The notes under the pieces: generated by a model
Told to the model about the DNA's origin: nothing
Database searches by the model: none
The model's input: only the letters and a program-made list of their open reading frames with translations
In this document: piece by piece, positions 1 through 7,119 of the stretch
Position numbering within the stretch: the first letter of the stretch is position 1
Layout of the letters: each line of letters begins with the position of its first letter
Position numbers and translations under genes: made by a program
Assembly: GCA_947566075.1 (NCBI GenBank)
Contig: CANOIM010000016.1
Span: forward strand, 1 to 41,279
Length of the DNA: 41,279 nt
Source: an uncultured Eggerthellaceae bacterium
Lineage (GTDB): Bacteria; Actinomycetota; Coriobacteriia; Coriobacteriales; Eggerthellaceae
Direction of reading: 5' to 3'

Positions 1-97
1 TGCCCGTTCCCTTCCCGGAATGCATGAGGATGAAGATGATGAGGCCGATGCCGGAGAGGAACAGCAGCACCAGGAATATGATCACGAGAGGTGTCAC
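1..97 (-). CDS. secG: Preprotein translocase subunit SecG (partial, N-terminal 32 residues)
   Basis: SecG is the small auxiliary membrane subunit of the SecYEG protein-export channel. Only the N-terminus is visible because the gene runs off the left edge. It reads from a GTG start at 97 as MTPLVIIFLVLLFLSGIGLI, a hydrophobic first membrane segment, followed by HSGKGTG, which resembles the HKGKGGG-like loop after helix 1 in SecG. The in-frame codon two upstream of the GTG is a stop (101-103), which fixes the start. A purine-rich AGAAAGAAG stretch lies upstream but is a poor ribosome site. It follows gpmI by 58 bases, matching the common tpiA-(gpmI)-secG order. It is too short for a database-free proof, but context and motif agree. 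Confidence 0.8.
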   Translation of the reverse strand, partial: MTPLVIIFLVLLFLSGIGLIIFILMHSGKGTG

Positions 98-155
98 GCT
101 TCACGCTTCTTTCTACCATAGGTTTATGAGGACCGAATATGAAAGTATATCCGAA

Positions 156-1730
156 TCATAGAGGGGAGGCAATAAGGCTTTTACCGGTCATCTCCGGGGG
201 AGCGGGGATACCGATGGCCTCTAGGATGGTAGGGGCTATGTCACAGAGCGCGCCATCTTCGCCTGAGAGCCTGAAGCCCTCTTCGCTGAAGTCTGCCAGG
301 ATGAACGGTACGAGGGCTGTGGTGTGGGCTGTGTGAGGGGTTCCATCCTCTGAGAGCATCTTATCAGCGTTGCCGTGATCTGCCGTGACGAAGGCAACGC
401 CCCCCTGCTCACGGATGGCTTCCAGCACCTTCCCTACTCCGGCATCCACCGCCTCTACCGCTTGGATAGCCGCAGGGATGCTGCCCGTATGCCCCACCAT
501 GTCGCAGTTGGCGAAGTTCACGATGTAGACATCAGCCGCCCCTGCGCGGATGGCCTTGACCAGGGCATCCGCTACCTCCGGTTCGCTCATCTGAGGTTGC
601 AGATCATAGGTGGCCACCTTGGGCGAGGCTATGAGGATGCGCTCCTCCCCCTGCTTGGGCTCTTCTACTCCCCCATTCAGGAAGAAGGTGACGTGGGCGT
701 ACTTCTCCGTTTCCGCAATATGGAGCTGGGAGAGCCCGGCATGAGCCAGCACATCCGCCAGCACCTCTTCAGGGAATTCCTTGGGGAAGGCCACCGGGGC
801 GTCTATGGTGGGATCGTATTCGGTGAGGCAGACGAAAGCCACCTTCGGTTGCCTCGGGCGTGGGAAACCGTCGAAATGTGCGTCTACGATGGCCCGGGTG
901 AGCTCTCGGGCGCGGTCGGGGCGGAAGTTGAAGAAGATGACCGCATCCCCGTCTTGGATCCCCCGGTCTTGGAAGGCTACGGGCACGACGAATTCATCCG
1001 TGATGCCTTCGCCATAGGAGGCCTCAAGGGCCTGAAGGGGTGAGAGGTCCGTTCGGTCTTGGGCGCAGACGATGGTGTCATAGGCCTTCTGCACCCTATC
1101 CCAGCGCTTGTCCCGGTCCATGGCGTAGTACCGGCCCGAAAGGCTGCCGATGCTCATCTGGCAGGTGGGAAAGGCAAGGGAGAGCTCTGATATCTGCTCT
1201 TCCAGCTGCTGGATGTAGCTCCCCGCGCTGGAGGGCGGCACATCTCGGCCATCCAAGAAGCAGTGGACCATTACCTGGCTTACCCCTGCGCGGGCTGCTT
1301 CCTCGAGCAGCGCGAAGAGGTGCTCCTGGGAGGAATGAACGCCCCCATCGCTCAAAAGGCCCATGAGGTGCACCGCGCCTTCTTCGGCTTTGGCTTGGGC
1401 GAAGGCCTCTTGGAGCACGGGGTTGTCAGTCAGGGAGCCGTCAGCCACCGCACGGTTGATGCGCGTGAGCTCTTGATATACCACGCGCCCCGCGCCGATG
1501 TTCAGGTGCCCCACCTCTGAGTTGCCCATCTGACCTTCAGGTAATCCCACCGCTTCGCCGGATGCCTCCAAGCGCACCCAGTCACGGTGCTGGAAAAGAT
1601 CATCCAGCACCGGCGTTGCTGCCTGGGCAATGGCGTTGCCCGGCCCTTCTTCCGCCAGGCCAAAGCCGTCCATGATGATAAGGCAGACGGGAAGCGTGAG
1701 CGCTTCCCGTTCCTGGGGAGTGGCGGCCAT
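156..1730 (-). CDS. gpmI: 2,3-bisphosphoglycerate-independent phosphoglycerate mutase
   Basis: Interconverts 3- and 2-phosphoglycerate in lower glycolysis using two Mn ions and a phosphoserine intermediate; cytosolic. The 524-residue protein has the usual family length. Visible motifs are the metal-binding MDGFG (D21), the catalytic serine in GQMGNSEVGH (S71), the substrate-loop residues HCFLDGRDVPP and SGRYYAMDRDKRWDR, and the C-terminal metal motifs TADHGNAD and HTAHTT. The ATG abuts the tpiA stop codon with no spacer, so translation is probably coupled to tpiA; the ribosome site is weak, which fits coupling. It is fourth in the gap-pgk-tpiA-gpmI run. No phosphoglycerate mutase of the cofactor-dependent type is seen in the window. 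Confidence 0.97.
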   Translation of the reverse strand: MAATPQEREALTLPVCLIIMDGFGLAEEGPGNAIAQAATPVLDDLFQHRDWVRLEASGEAVGLPEGQMGNSEVGHLNIGAGRVVYQELTRINRAVADGSLTDNPVLQEAFAQAKAEEGAVHLMGLLSDGGVHSSQEHLFALLEEAARAGVSQVMVHCFLDGRDVPPSSAGSYIQQLEEQISELSLAFPTCQMSIGSLSGRYYAMDRDKRWDRVQKAYDTIVCAQDRTDLSPLQALEASYGEGITDEFVVPVAFQDRGIQDGDAVIFFNFRPDRARELTRAIVDAHFDGFPRPRQPKVAFVCLTEYDPTIDAPVAFPKEFPEEVLADVLAHAGLSQLHIAETEKYAHVTFFLNGGVEEPKQGEERILIASPKVATYDLQPQMSEPEVADALVKAIRAGAADVYIVNFANCDMVGHTGSIPAAIQAVEAVDAGVGKVLEAIREQGGVAFVTADHGNADKMLSEDGTPHTAHTTALVPFILADFSEEGFRLSGEDGALCDIAPTILEAIGIPAPPEMTGKSLIASPL

Positions 1731-2510
1731 CTACAGGGCTGCCTTGACGATCTGGACGAACGAAGCGGCCTTGAGGGATGCGCCGCCGATGAGGCCGCCA
1801 TCTATATCAGGCTGAGCCAGCAGCAGATCTGCGTTGCCTTCGTTCATGGAGCCCCCATAGAGGACGCGCATCTGAGCGGCAACCTCAACACCGAAGAGGG
1901 CTGTCAAGGTAGTGCGGATGGCACCGCAGACCTCCTGGGCCTGCTCAGGGGTGGCCGTGCGGCCGGTGCCGATGGCCCAGATGGGCTCATAGGCCACCAC
2001 GGCATCCTGGGCCAGGTTGCCATCAACCCCCGCGAAGGCTGCCCGAACCTGGGCATCGACGAATTCCAGGTAGGTGCCCTCATCGCGCACAGCCAAGGAT
2101 TCACCCACGCAGACGATGGGGTTGATGGGGCGCGTCCGGTCAGCCAAAACAGCTTGGACCTTCTTGTTCACGTCTTCGTTGGTCTCTCCGAAGTACTGCC
2201 TGCGCTCCGAATGGCCTAGGATGCAATAGGTGCACCCTATCTCCCGGATCATGGGCACGGATATCTCACCGGTATAGGCGCCGGAGGGCTCCCAGAAGAC
2301 GTTCTGGGCCCCCACTCCCACCTTCATCTTGTCGAAATCGAAGACCGTCCAAACAGGCTTCAAGTCAGTGAACGGCGGACAGACCGCCACATCCACGCTA
2401 TCCAGCCAATCCGGCTCCAGCTCGTTCGATATCTCCTGAGCCAACACCACCGCTTCTCCGATGGTGTTGTTCATCTTCCAATTGCCTGCTATGAGCGGAC
2501 GTCGTGCCAT
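1731..2510 (-). CDS. tpiA: Triosephosphate isomerase
   Basis: Interconverts dihydroxyacetone phosphate and glyceraldehyde 3-phosphate. The 259-residue TIM-barrel protein shows the active-site lysine in AGNWKMN (K12), the electrophilic histidine in LGHSERR, the catalytic glutamate in AYEPIWAIGTG, and the phosphate-binding GGSMN and GGLIGGASL loops near the C-terminus. An upstream in-frame extension exists to 2600, but the ATG at 2510 is preceded by a perfect AGGAGG six bases away and gives the canonical N-terminus MARRPLIAGNWKMN. It lies 22 bases after pgk and its stop abuts the gpmI start, so it belongs to the glycolytic transcription unit. Confidence 0.97.
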   Translation of the reverse strand: MARRPLIAGNWKMNNTIGEAVVLAQEISNELEPDWLDSVDVAVCPPFTDLKPVWTVFDFDKMKVGVGAQNVFWEPSGAYTGEISVPMIREIGCTYCILGHSERRQYFGETNEDVNKKVQAVLADRTRPINPIVCVGESLAVRDEGTYLEFVDAQVRAAFAGVDGNLAQDAVVAYEPIWAIGTGRTATPEQAQEVCGAIRTTLTALFGVEVAAQMRVLYGGSMNEGNADLLLAQPDIDGGLIGGASLKAASFVQIVKAAL

Positions 2511-2532
2511 GAGAGCCTCCTTCGCTATCAGA

Positions 2533-3720
2533 TCATGCCTTGAGGGCTTCAACGCCGGGGAGCGATTCGCCCTGGACCAATTCCATGGATGCACCGCCAC
2601 CGGTGGAGATGAAGGTCATCTGGTCAGCCAGACCGAACAGGTTGACCGCGGCCACGGAATCTCCTCCGCCGATGATGGTGTCTGCTTGCTGGTTCTCAGC
2701 CACTGCCTCGGCCACCTTGCGGGTGCCGTGCTGGAAGGGCTTCATCTCGAAGACGCCCATGGGGCCGTTCCAGAACACGCTGGCTGCTTTCTTGATGGCA
2801 TCGGCGTAGATGTACGCCGTCTCAGGGCCGATATCCAGGCCCATCATGTCTGCGGGGATATCCCTCACGGAAACTGCTTCGGTGGCTGCATCCTCAGAGA
2901 TGGATGCGGCCACCACCACATCCACGGGCAACAGGAGCCGCACGCCATTGGCCTTCGCCTTCTTCATCATGGCCTGGGCACGGTCAACCCAATCCTCTTC
3001 CACCAGGGACTTGCCCACGCTCATACCCTCCGCCAGGAGGAACGTGAAGCACATGGCGCCTCCGATGATGAGGGTGTCAGCCTTGTCTAGCAAAGCGTCT
3101 ATCACCTTGATCTTGTCAGAGACCTTGCTGCCGCCTAGGATGGCCACGAAGGGCCGCTTGGGATCATCCAGCATGCCTGTGAGCGTATCCACTTCCTTCT
3201 GCATGAGGTAGCCCGCATAGGAAGGCAGATGCTCAGCCACGCCAGCGGTGGAGGCGTGGGCACGGTGGGCAGTGCCGAAGGCGTCATTCACGTAGGCGTC
3301 AGCCAGCTGGGCCAGTTCCTGAGCGAAGGTGGGATCGTTCTTCTTCTCGCGCTTGTCGAACCGGATGTTCTCTAGGAGCAGCACATCCCCGTCTTCCAGG
3401 CCGCCCACTGCCTCTTGGGCCTCAGGCCCGGTAAGGCTGCGGGTGAGCACGATATCCTGGCCCAAGAGCTCCTGCAAGCGGCGCGCCACGGGCCCCAGGC
3501 TGAACTCCCCTTCGAAGCCCTCCCCGGAAGGACGGCCGCGGTGGCTCACCAGGATCACCCGCGCGCCTTCATTCACGAGCTTCTGGATGGTGGGCAATGC
3601 CGCTTGGATGCGGGTGTCATCGGTCACCACGCCTTCTTTCACGGGCGTGTTGAGATCAACGCGGACGAGGACCTTTTTGCCCTTTGCATCCAGCTGATCG
3701 ATGGACTTTATAGCAGCCAT
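2533..3720 (-). CDS. pgk: Phosphoglycerate kinase
   Basis: Transfers the acyl phosphate of 1,3-bisphosphoglycerate to ADP, the first ATP-yielding step of glycolysis. The 395-residue length is standard. The family motifs are VRVDLNTPVKEG near residue 20, SHRGRPSG at about 60, the hinge/nucleotide segment FVAILGGSKVSDKI around 200, and the C-terminal GGGDSVAAV and STGGGASMELVQG loops that contact the nucleotide phosphates. The ATG is preceded by GAAAGGACAACAG, a reasonable ribosome site. It is separated from gap by 158 bases that hold a long inverted repeat (listed separately), so pgk expression may be set partly by that spacer. The tpiA gene follows after 22 bases. Confidence 0.98.
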   Translation of the reverse strand: MAAIKSIDQLDAKGKKVLVRVDLNTPVKEGVVTDDTRIQAALPTIQKLVNEGARVILVSHRGRPSGEGFEGEFSLGPVARRLQELLGQDIVLTRSLTGPEAQEAVGGLEDGDVLLLENIRFDKREKKNDPTFAQELAQLADAYVNDAFGTAHRAHASTAGVAEHLPSYAGYLMQKEVDTLTGMLDDPKRPFVAILGGSKVSDKIKVIDALLDKADTLIIGGAMCFTFLLAEGMSVGKSLVEEDWVDRAQAMMKKAKANGVRLLLPVDVVVAASISEDAATEAVSVRDIPADMMGLDIGPETAYIYADAIKKAASVFWNGPMGVFEMKPFQHGTRKVAEAVAENQQADTIIGGGDSVAAVNLFGLADQMTFISTGGGASMELVQGESLPGVEALKA

Positions 3721-3769
3721 CTCTGTTGTCCTTTCGTTCGATCAAACGTATTGTCTCTAAACGTAGCGA

Positions 3770-3870
3770 GGCCGCCTCTGGTGAACCAGATCAGCACGAA
3801 AGCCGCAGAGAGTTGGCTTCGTCCAACGACCGGAGGATTGGAGAGCTGAGATGGTGTGCCAGAGGCGGCC
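3770..3870 (-). promoter_or_regulatory. Structured gap-pgk intergenic spacer (long inverted repeat)
   Basis: The spacer between gap and pgk contains a perfect 12-bp inverted repeat, GGCCGCCTCTGG at 3770-3781 and CCAGAGGCGGCC at 3859-3870, separated by 77 bases. Inside the loop is a smaller hairpin, GTTGG (3812-3816) and CCAAC (3823-3827) with a six-base loop. In the gap-pgk transcript this would form a closed domain starting 8 bases after the gap stop codon and ending about 50 bases before the pgk start. It lacks a run of T residues, so it is not an obvious rho-independent terminator. A processing or stability element, an attenuator or a small RNA are all possible; the structure is seen, the role is inferred. 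Confidence 0.55.
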
Positions 3871-3878
3871 GCAGCCGT

Positions 3879-4880
3879 TTAGAGCATGATCTTGGCCAGA
3901 TCTTTGACCCTGTTGGAGTAGCCCCACTCATTGTCATACCAGGAGATGCACTTCACGAAGTTACCTTCGCCGCCCAGCACCATGGTGAGGCCAGAATCGA
4001 AGACGGAGGAGTGGGCATCGCCCACGATGTCGATGGATACCAGCGGGTCATCCGTGTATTCCAGGATGCCCTTCATGGGGCCTTCGGCCGCTGCCTTCAT
4101 GGCGGCGTTGATTTCTTCCACGGTGGCTTCCTTTTCAAGCTCCACCGTGAGGTCTACCATGGAGCCGTCCGGCGTGGGAACGCGGGTGGCGAAGCCGTCC
4201 AGCTTGCCCTTGAGCTCAGGGAGCACCAGAGCCACCGCGCGGGCTGCACCAGTGGTGGTGGGGATCATGGACATGGCTGCGGCGCGGGCGCGGCGCAGGT
4301 CCTTGTGGGGCAGGTCCAGGATCTTCTGGTCATTGGTGTAGGCGTGGATGGTGTTCATGAAGCCGCGCTTGATGCCGAAGTTGTCTAGCAGCACCTTGGC
4401 GAAGGGAGCCAGGCAGTTGGTGGTGCAGGAGGCGTTGGACACGATGTTGTCCGTTTCCTTGTTGTAGGTGTCATCGTTCACGCCCATGACGATGGTGTTG
4501 TCAACGTTCTTGCCCGGAGCGGAGATGATCACCTTCTTGGCGCCAGCCTCCAAATGAGCCTTGGCCTTCTCACCATCAGTGAAGAAGCCAGTGGATTCAA
4601 CGACGATGTCAATGCCCAGTTCCTTCCAGGGAAGGTCCTTCGGGTCACGCTCAGACAGCACGACCACCTTATGGCCGTCTACCACCATGCCATCTTCCAC
4701 GACCTCTATGACATCGAAGGCACGACGATGAACGGAATCATACTTGAGGAGGTGAGCCATGGTGGGGATGTCACCCAGGTCATTCACTGCCACCACTTCA
4801 AGATCAGGGTCATTCGCCATGGCGCGATAGACCAGACGTCCGATCCTGCCGAATCCATTGATTGCGATCCTGGTTGTCAT
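3879..4880 (-). CDS. gap: Glyceraldehyde-3-phosphate dehydrogenase, type I
   Basis: Oxidises and phosphorylates glyceraldehyde 3-phosphate to 1,3-bisphosphoglycerate with NAD+. The 333-residue protein begins with the Rossmann motif INGFGRIGR (residues 7-15), has VNDL at the cofactor-specificity strand, the catalytic cysteine in SNASCTTNCLAP (C152), the following HAYTNDQ histidine-containing segment, and the C-terminal WYDNEWGYSNR. The open frame extends upstream to 4964, but ATG at 4880 has AGGAG six bases before it and gives the family N-terminus, so I use it. It is the first gene of the gap-pgk-tpiA-gpmI-secG block. In many actinobacteria this block follows whiA directly; here about 5 kb of other DNA intervenes, so gap should have its own promoter in 4881-5017, where I see no convincing -35/-10 pair. 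Confidence 0.98.
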   Translation of the reverse strand: MTTRIAINGFGRIGRLVYRAMANDPDLEVVAVNDLGDIPTMAHLLKYDSVHRRAFDVIEVVEDGMVVDGHKVVVLSERDPKDLPWKELGIDIVVESTGFFTDGEKAKAHLEAGAKKVIISAPGKNVDNTIVMGVNDDTYNKETDNIVSNASCTTNCLAPFAKVLLDNFGIKRGFMNTIHAYTNDQKILDLPHKDLRRARAAAMSMIPTTTGAARAVALVLPELKGKLDGFATRVPTPDGSMVDLTVELEKEATVEEINAAMKAAAEGPMKGILEYTDDPLVSIDIVGDAHSSVFDSGLTMVLGGEGNFVKCISWYDNEWGYSNRVKDLAKIML

Positions 4881-5017
4881 AGAGACTCCTTCGGTTTGTC
4901 CTATCGTGCGGGCCTCTTGCACGCACGCATTACAGGATACCACCCCTCCCCTGGCTCTACTCAAAACCGTTGATTATCTGACAGCCCACGCACCTGAAAA
5001 GAAGGACCATAGATCAG

Positions 5018-5992
5018 CTACAGCCATTTGGGAAAGAACGGGAGCTGATGGGGATCGGGCACCGGTACGCCACCGAGCATGATCCCTTCGCTGGTCCTCC
5101 AGGTAGAGGTGAACACGAGAGGATCCAGCCCAGAGGCAAGGAATCCTGCAGCAACGCAGCCGAGGCCAACGGCAGCGAGGATCGCACATGCTCCGAAGAA
5201 CGCGGAATGCCTCTTGCTTCGTTCGCTTCCGTTTATCATCTCAGCGCTGCTCTCCTTTCGCAGCAGCCGCGCATCGATGGTCCTCCTCTGCCATTTCCAG
5301 AACGCTTGGGTGATGCGCAGCGCTCCTCTGAGCACCCACATGCCAGCGCCGAAGCCGAAGAGCCCGTAACCCAGATTCACGAGCCCGTAGGGATAGCTCC
5401 CTATCTGCAGCCCCCACACCACATATAGAAGGACACAAGGAGCAGCCACCACGAGCGCGGCCCCTATGATCCACACGCAGCCGATGAGGATCCAAAGGCA
5501 GAGGTAGAGCGCGAGCGCCACGATAGCAAGGCTGAGCGCGATAGAGGCAGCGGCAACGACCAAAGAGAGCCAAAGCGGAGAGGTGACCACCAGCGCAACC
5601 CATTCAAGGGCGGTCAGCTTACCATGCCTGAGCCGGTCCCAGAACCGCCTGCAAGGACCGTCTTCCCTGTCATTTGATGCATCAGGCTGTGGCCCAGGCG
5701 CACTGACGGTCTCCTCCACAGACCAGAGCGACTCCCCGCGCAGCCCCCAGTTCCTCATGATCTCAGTGGCTGCTTCTTCAGGGGTGGCCACTTGCCCTAC
5801 CGCCTCTGATTCTTCGATCCCCTCATCCATGCGGTCAATGATGGCCTCCATGTAGAAGGCGACCGCTTCCTCCTGGTCTCCTTCTGGAAGCGCGTCGAGG
5901 AGCTCAGCTAGCCGCCTTCTGTATGCTTCTCTGTCCATTGGCGTTCCCTTTGCACCTTCTCCTTCGATGGCTGCGGTGTCCATAGCCTTCAT
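5018..5992 (-). CDS. DUF1700/HAAS-type multi-pass membrane protein
   Basis: A 324-residue protein. Residues about 19-85 (MDREAYRRRLAELLDALPEGD onward) are rich in acidic and helical residues and match the pattern of the HAAS/DUF1700 domain, which typically sits next to PadR-family regulators and is thought to sense or transmit envelope signals. About four hydrophobic segments follow in the middle (around SPLWLSLVVAAASIALSLA, LCLWILIGCVWIIGAALVVA and the next two), with one more near SAFFGACAILAAVGLGCVAA. Its ATG overlaps the padR stop as ATGA, indicating translational coupling. An alternative start is the ATG of MDREAY at residue 19, which has AAGGGAA upstream. No enzyme motif is visible; the function is unknown beyond pairing with PadR. 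Confidence 0.8.
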   Translation of the reverse strand: MKAMDTAAIEGEGAKGTPMDREAYRRRLAELLDALPEGDQEEAVAFYMEAIIDRMDEGIEESEAVGQVATPEEAATEIMRNWGLRGESLWSVEETVSAPGPQPDASNDREDGPCRRFWDRLRHGKLTALEWVALVVTSPLWLSLVVAAASIALSLAIVALALYLCLWILIGCVWIIGAALVVAAPCVLLYVVWGLQIGSYPYGLVNLGYGLFGFGAGMWVLRGALRITQAFWKWQRRTIDARLLRKESSAEMINGSERSKRHSAFFGACAILAAVGLGCVAAGFLASGLDPLVFTSTWRTSEGIMLGGVPVPDPHQLPFFPKWL

Positions 5993-6303
5993 TCCCTCAC
6001 CATCCCCGCTACGTAATCGAGCACGTCATGTATCTCCTTGCGTGAGCTCAGGAATTCTTCAAGGGCCTCATGGCCCGCATTGGTCAACGAGTAATACTTG
6101 CGAAGCCTTCCGTTGTATTCGGCTTTGCGCACCTCTATGAGCTTCTTCGTCTCAAGCCGCTTGAGCAGCGGGTAGAGCGTTGATTCGCTCATGCCCAAGG
6201 AATCAGGCATATCCTTGATGATCTGATAGCCATAGGATTCGCCTTTGGCCATGGCAGCCAGGACGCAAGCGTCAAGGAACCCTCTCTTCAACTGAGCATC
6301 CAT
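5989..6303 (-). CDS. PadR-family transcriptional regulator
   Basis: A 104-residue winged-helix DNA-binding protein of the short PadR class. Visible family features are the N-terminal LKRGFLDACVLAAMAKGESYGYQI helix pair, the recognition-helix region SESTLYPLLKRLETKKLI, the wing with NGRLRKYYSLTNAG, and a short C-terminal dimerisation helix. The open frame reaches 6318, but the ATG at 6303 has AGGAGG five bases upstream and is chosen. Its stop overlaps the start of the DUF1700 membrane gene by four bases, a common PadR operon design. A near-perfect palindrome lies across the promoter just upstream, so autoregulation is very likely. The ligand or signal cannot be told from sequence. Confidence 0.92.
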   Translation of the reverse strand: MDAQLKRGFLDACVLAAMAKGESYGYQIIKDMPDSLGMSESTLYPLLKRLETKKLIEVRKAEYNGRLRKYYSLTNAGHEALEEFLSSRKEIHDVLDYVAGMVRE

Positions 6304-6316
6304 GATACCTCCTGAC

Positions 6317-6350
6317 ACATGATACTATTCGTTGCATAGTATTATGTCAA
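6317..6350 (-). promoter_or_regulatory. padR promoter with overlapping palindromic operator
   Basis: On the minus strand TTGACA (6345-6350) is followed after exactly 17 bases by TAGTAT (6322-6327), a near-consensus housekeeping promoter. A palindrome covers 6317-6347: ACAT, one base, ATACTAT, seven bases, ATAGTAT, one base, ATGT, with only the pair 6321/6343 mismatched. PadR regulators commonly bind sites with ATGT/ACAT half-sites, and this one covers the spacer and -10, so binding should block RNA polymerase. The predicted transcript would start near 6315, only a base or two before the AGGAGG ribosome site. Confidence 0.8.
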
Positions 6351-6393
6351 GATGAAACCCCTTCGTCCGGCCCGGGTCATCTTCTAAGCCCTT

Positions 6394-6426
6394 CTATCCC
6401 TCCAAGAGCTGTTCAAGGCGGCGGAG
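6394..6426 (-). repeat. Diverged duplicate of the last 10 codons of whiA
   Basis: Read on the minus strand this stretch encodes LRRLEQLLEG followed by a stop, matching the C-terminus LRRLEQLLEE-stop of WhiA at 10074-10106. The two copies are in the same orientation, exactly 3680 bases apart, and agree at 26 of 33 bases. Most differences are synonymous (GAG/GAA, CTC/TTG, GAA/GAG) or swap one stop codon for another. Similarity ends abruptly on the side that abuts the broken hydrolase gene. It may be a displaced original whiA end, as left by elements that integrate into the 3' end of a gene and restore it with their own copy. Chance similarity of leucine-rich codons cannot be excluded. Confidence 0.55.
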
Positions 6427-7034
6427 GGGTGCCCCTGTGGTGCTCCCCTTCACTGCAGACGTGGGCATCTACGAGACGCTCTTGCCCAACATCGACGGTT
6501 TCCTATTATCAGGAGGTCAAGACATCGATCCCGTTCGCTATGGCGAAGACATCATCTATGGCAAAGCGGAGGAGCTGACACCGGACCGAGAAGAGGTCGA
6601 ATACCTGATCATTAGCTTCACGCACCGATACGATGTGCCCGTGTTGGGCATCTGCCGGGAGGGGGATGCAGATGATCAATGTCTCCTTCGGCGGCACGCT
6701 ATATCAAGATGTTGACAAGCAAGCGAGCTACCCCGGACATGTTCAAACGGAGGATCATTCCCAGCCTACGCACCACGTGCATATCCGAAGAGGTACGCGG
6801 CTCTACGACCTCCTGGGTCAAGAGGCCATCCCCGTCAATTCCATACACCATCAAAGCATTCGCGATGTGGCACCTACGCTCGTAGCCACTACCTACGGTG
6901 AGGATGGGCTCGTAGAAGCCATCGAGGTGCCAGACCTCTCATTCGTCCTGGGGGTGCAGTGGCATCCTGAGTTCTTCGCCGATGAGAACGTCTCTATGGC
7001 ACCACCCGCCAAGATAAAGCTTAGTAAGGTGTAA
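6427..7034 (+). pseudogene. Broken gamma-glutamyl-GABA hydrolase-like (peptidase C26) gene
   Basis: The remains of a class-I glutamine-amidotransferase-like hydrolase of the PuuD/C26 family, which cleaves gamma-glutamyl amides. Frame one gives GAPVVLPFT, LLPNIDGFLLSGGQDIDP and PVLGICR, with the nucleophile cysteine. After about four extra bases near 6657-6662 the frame changes and continues as GMQMINVSFGGTLYQD, VNSIHHQSI and VLGVQWHPEFFAD, which carries the His and Glu of the triad. About 40 residues are missing at the N-terminus, where similarity starts immediately after the whiA-end relic. The C-terminus is cut after FADEN: the frame runs into unrelated sequence and stops inside the first 23-bp repeat. 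It is almost certainly inactive. Confidence 0.85.
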
Positions 7035-7096
7035 AACACCGAATGAGATGGGTGTAAAATACCGAATGAAAATGGTGTAAAATGCCGAATAAAGCA
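7028..7096 (+). repeat. Three abutting 23-bp direct repeats before the ATPase gene
   Basis: Three units, 7028-7050, 7051-7073 and 7074-7096, each begin GGTGTAAAA and continue with a YRCCGAAT core (CACCGAAT, TACCGAAT, GCCGAAT with T before it). They follow one another with no spacers. The first unit contains the inverted repeat GGTGT-AAA-ACACC; the second and third keep it imperfectly. They are AT-rich against a GC-rich background and end 23 bases before the ATG of the ATPase gene. A multi-site operator for the downstream gene, or a recognition site for its product, are the likely roles; this is inference. Confidence 0.85.
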
Positions 7097-7119
7097 TATT
7101 GACGCAGTTCGGAGCATAC

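Noticed and set aside
375..1043. Long plus-strand open frame opposite gpmI
   Set aside because: It is the antisense shadow of gpmI; no ribosome site and no recognisable protein pattern.
7028..7096. Tandem repeats as a CRISPR array
   Set aside because: The units abut with no spacers and no cas gene is present.
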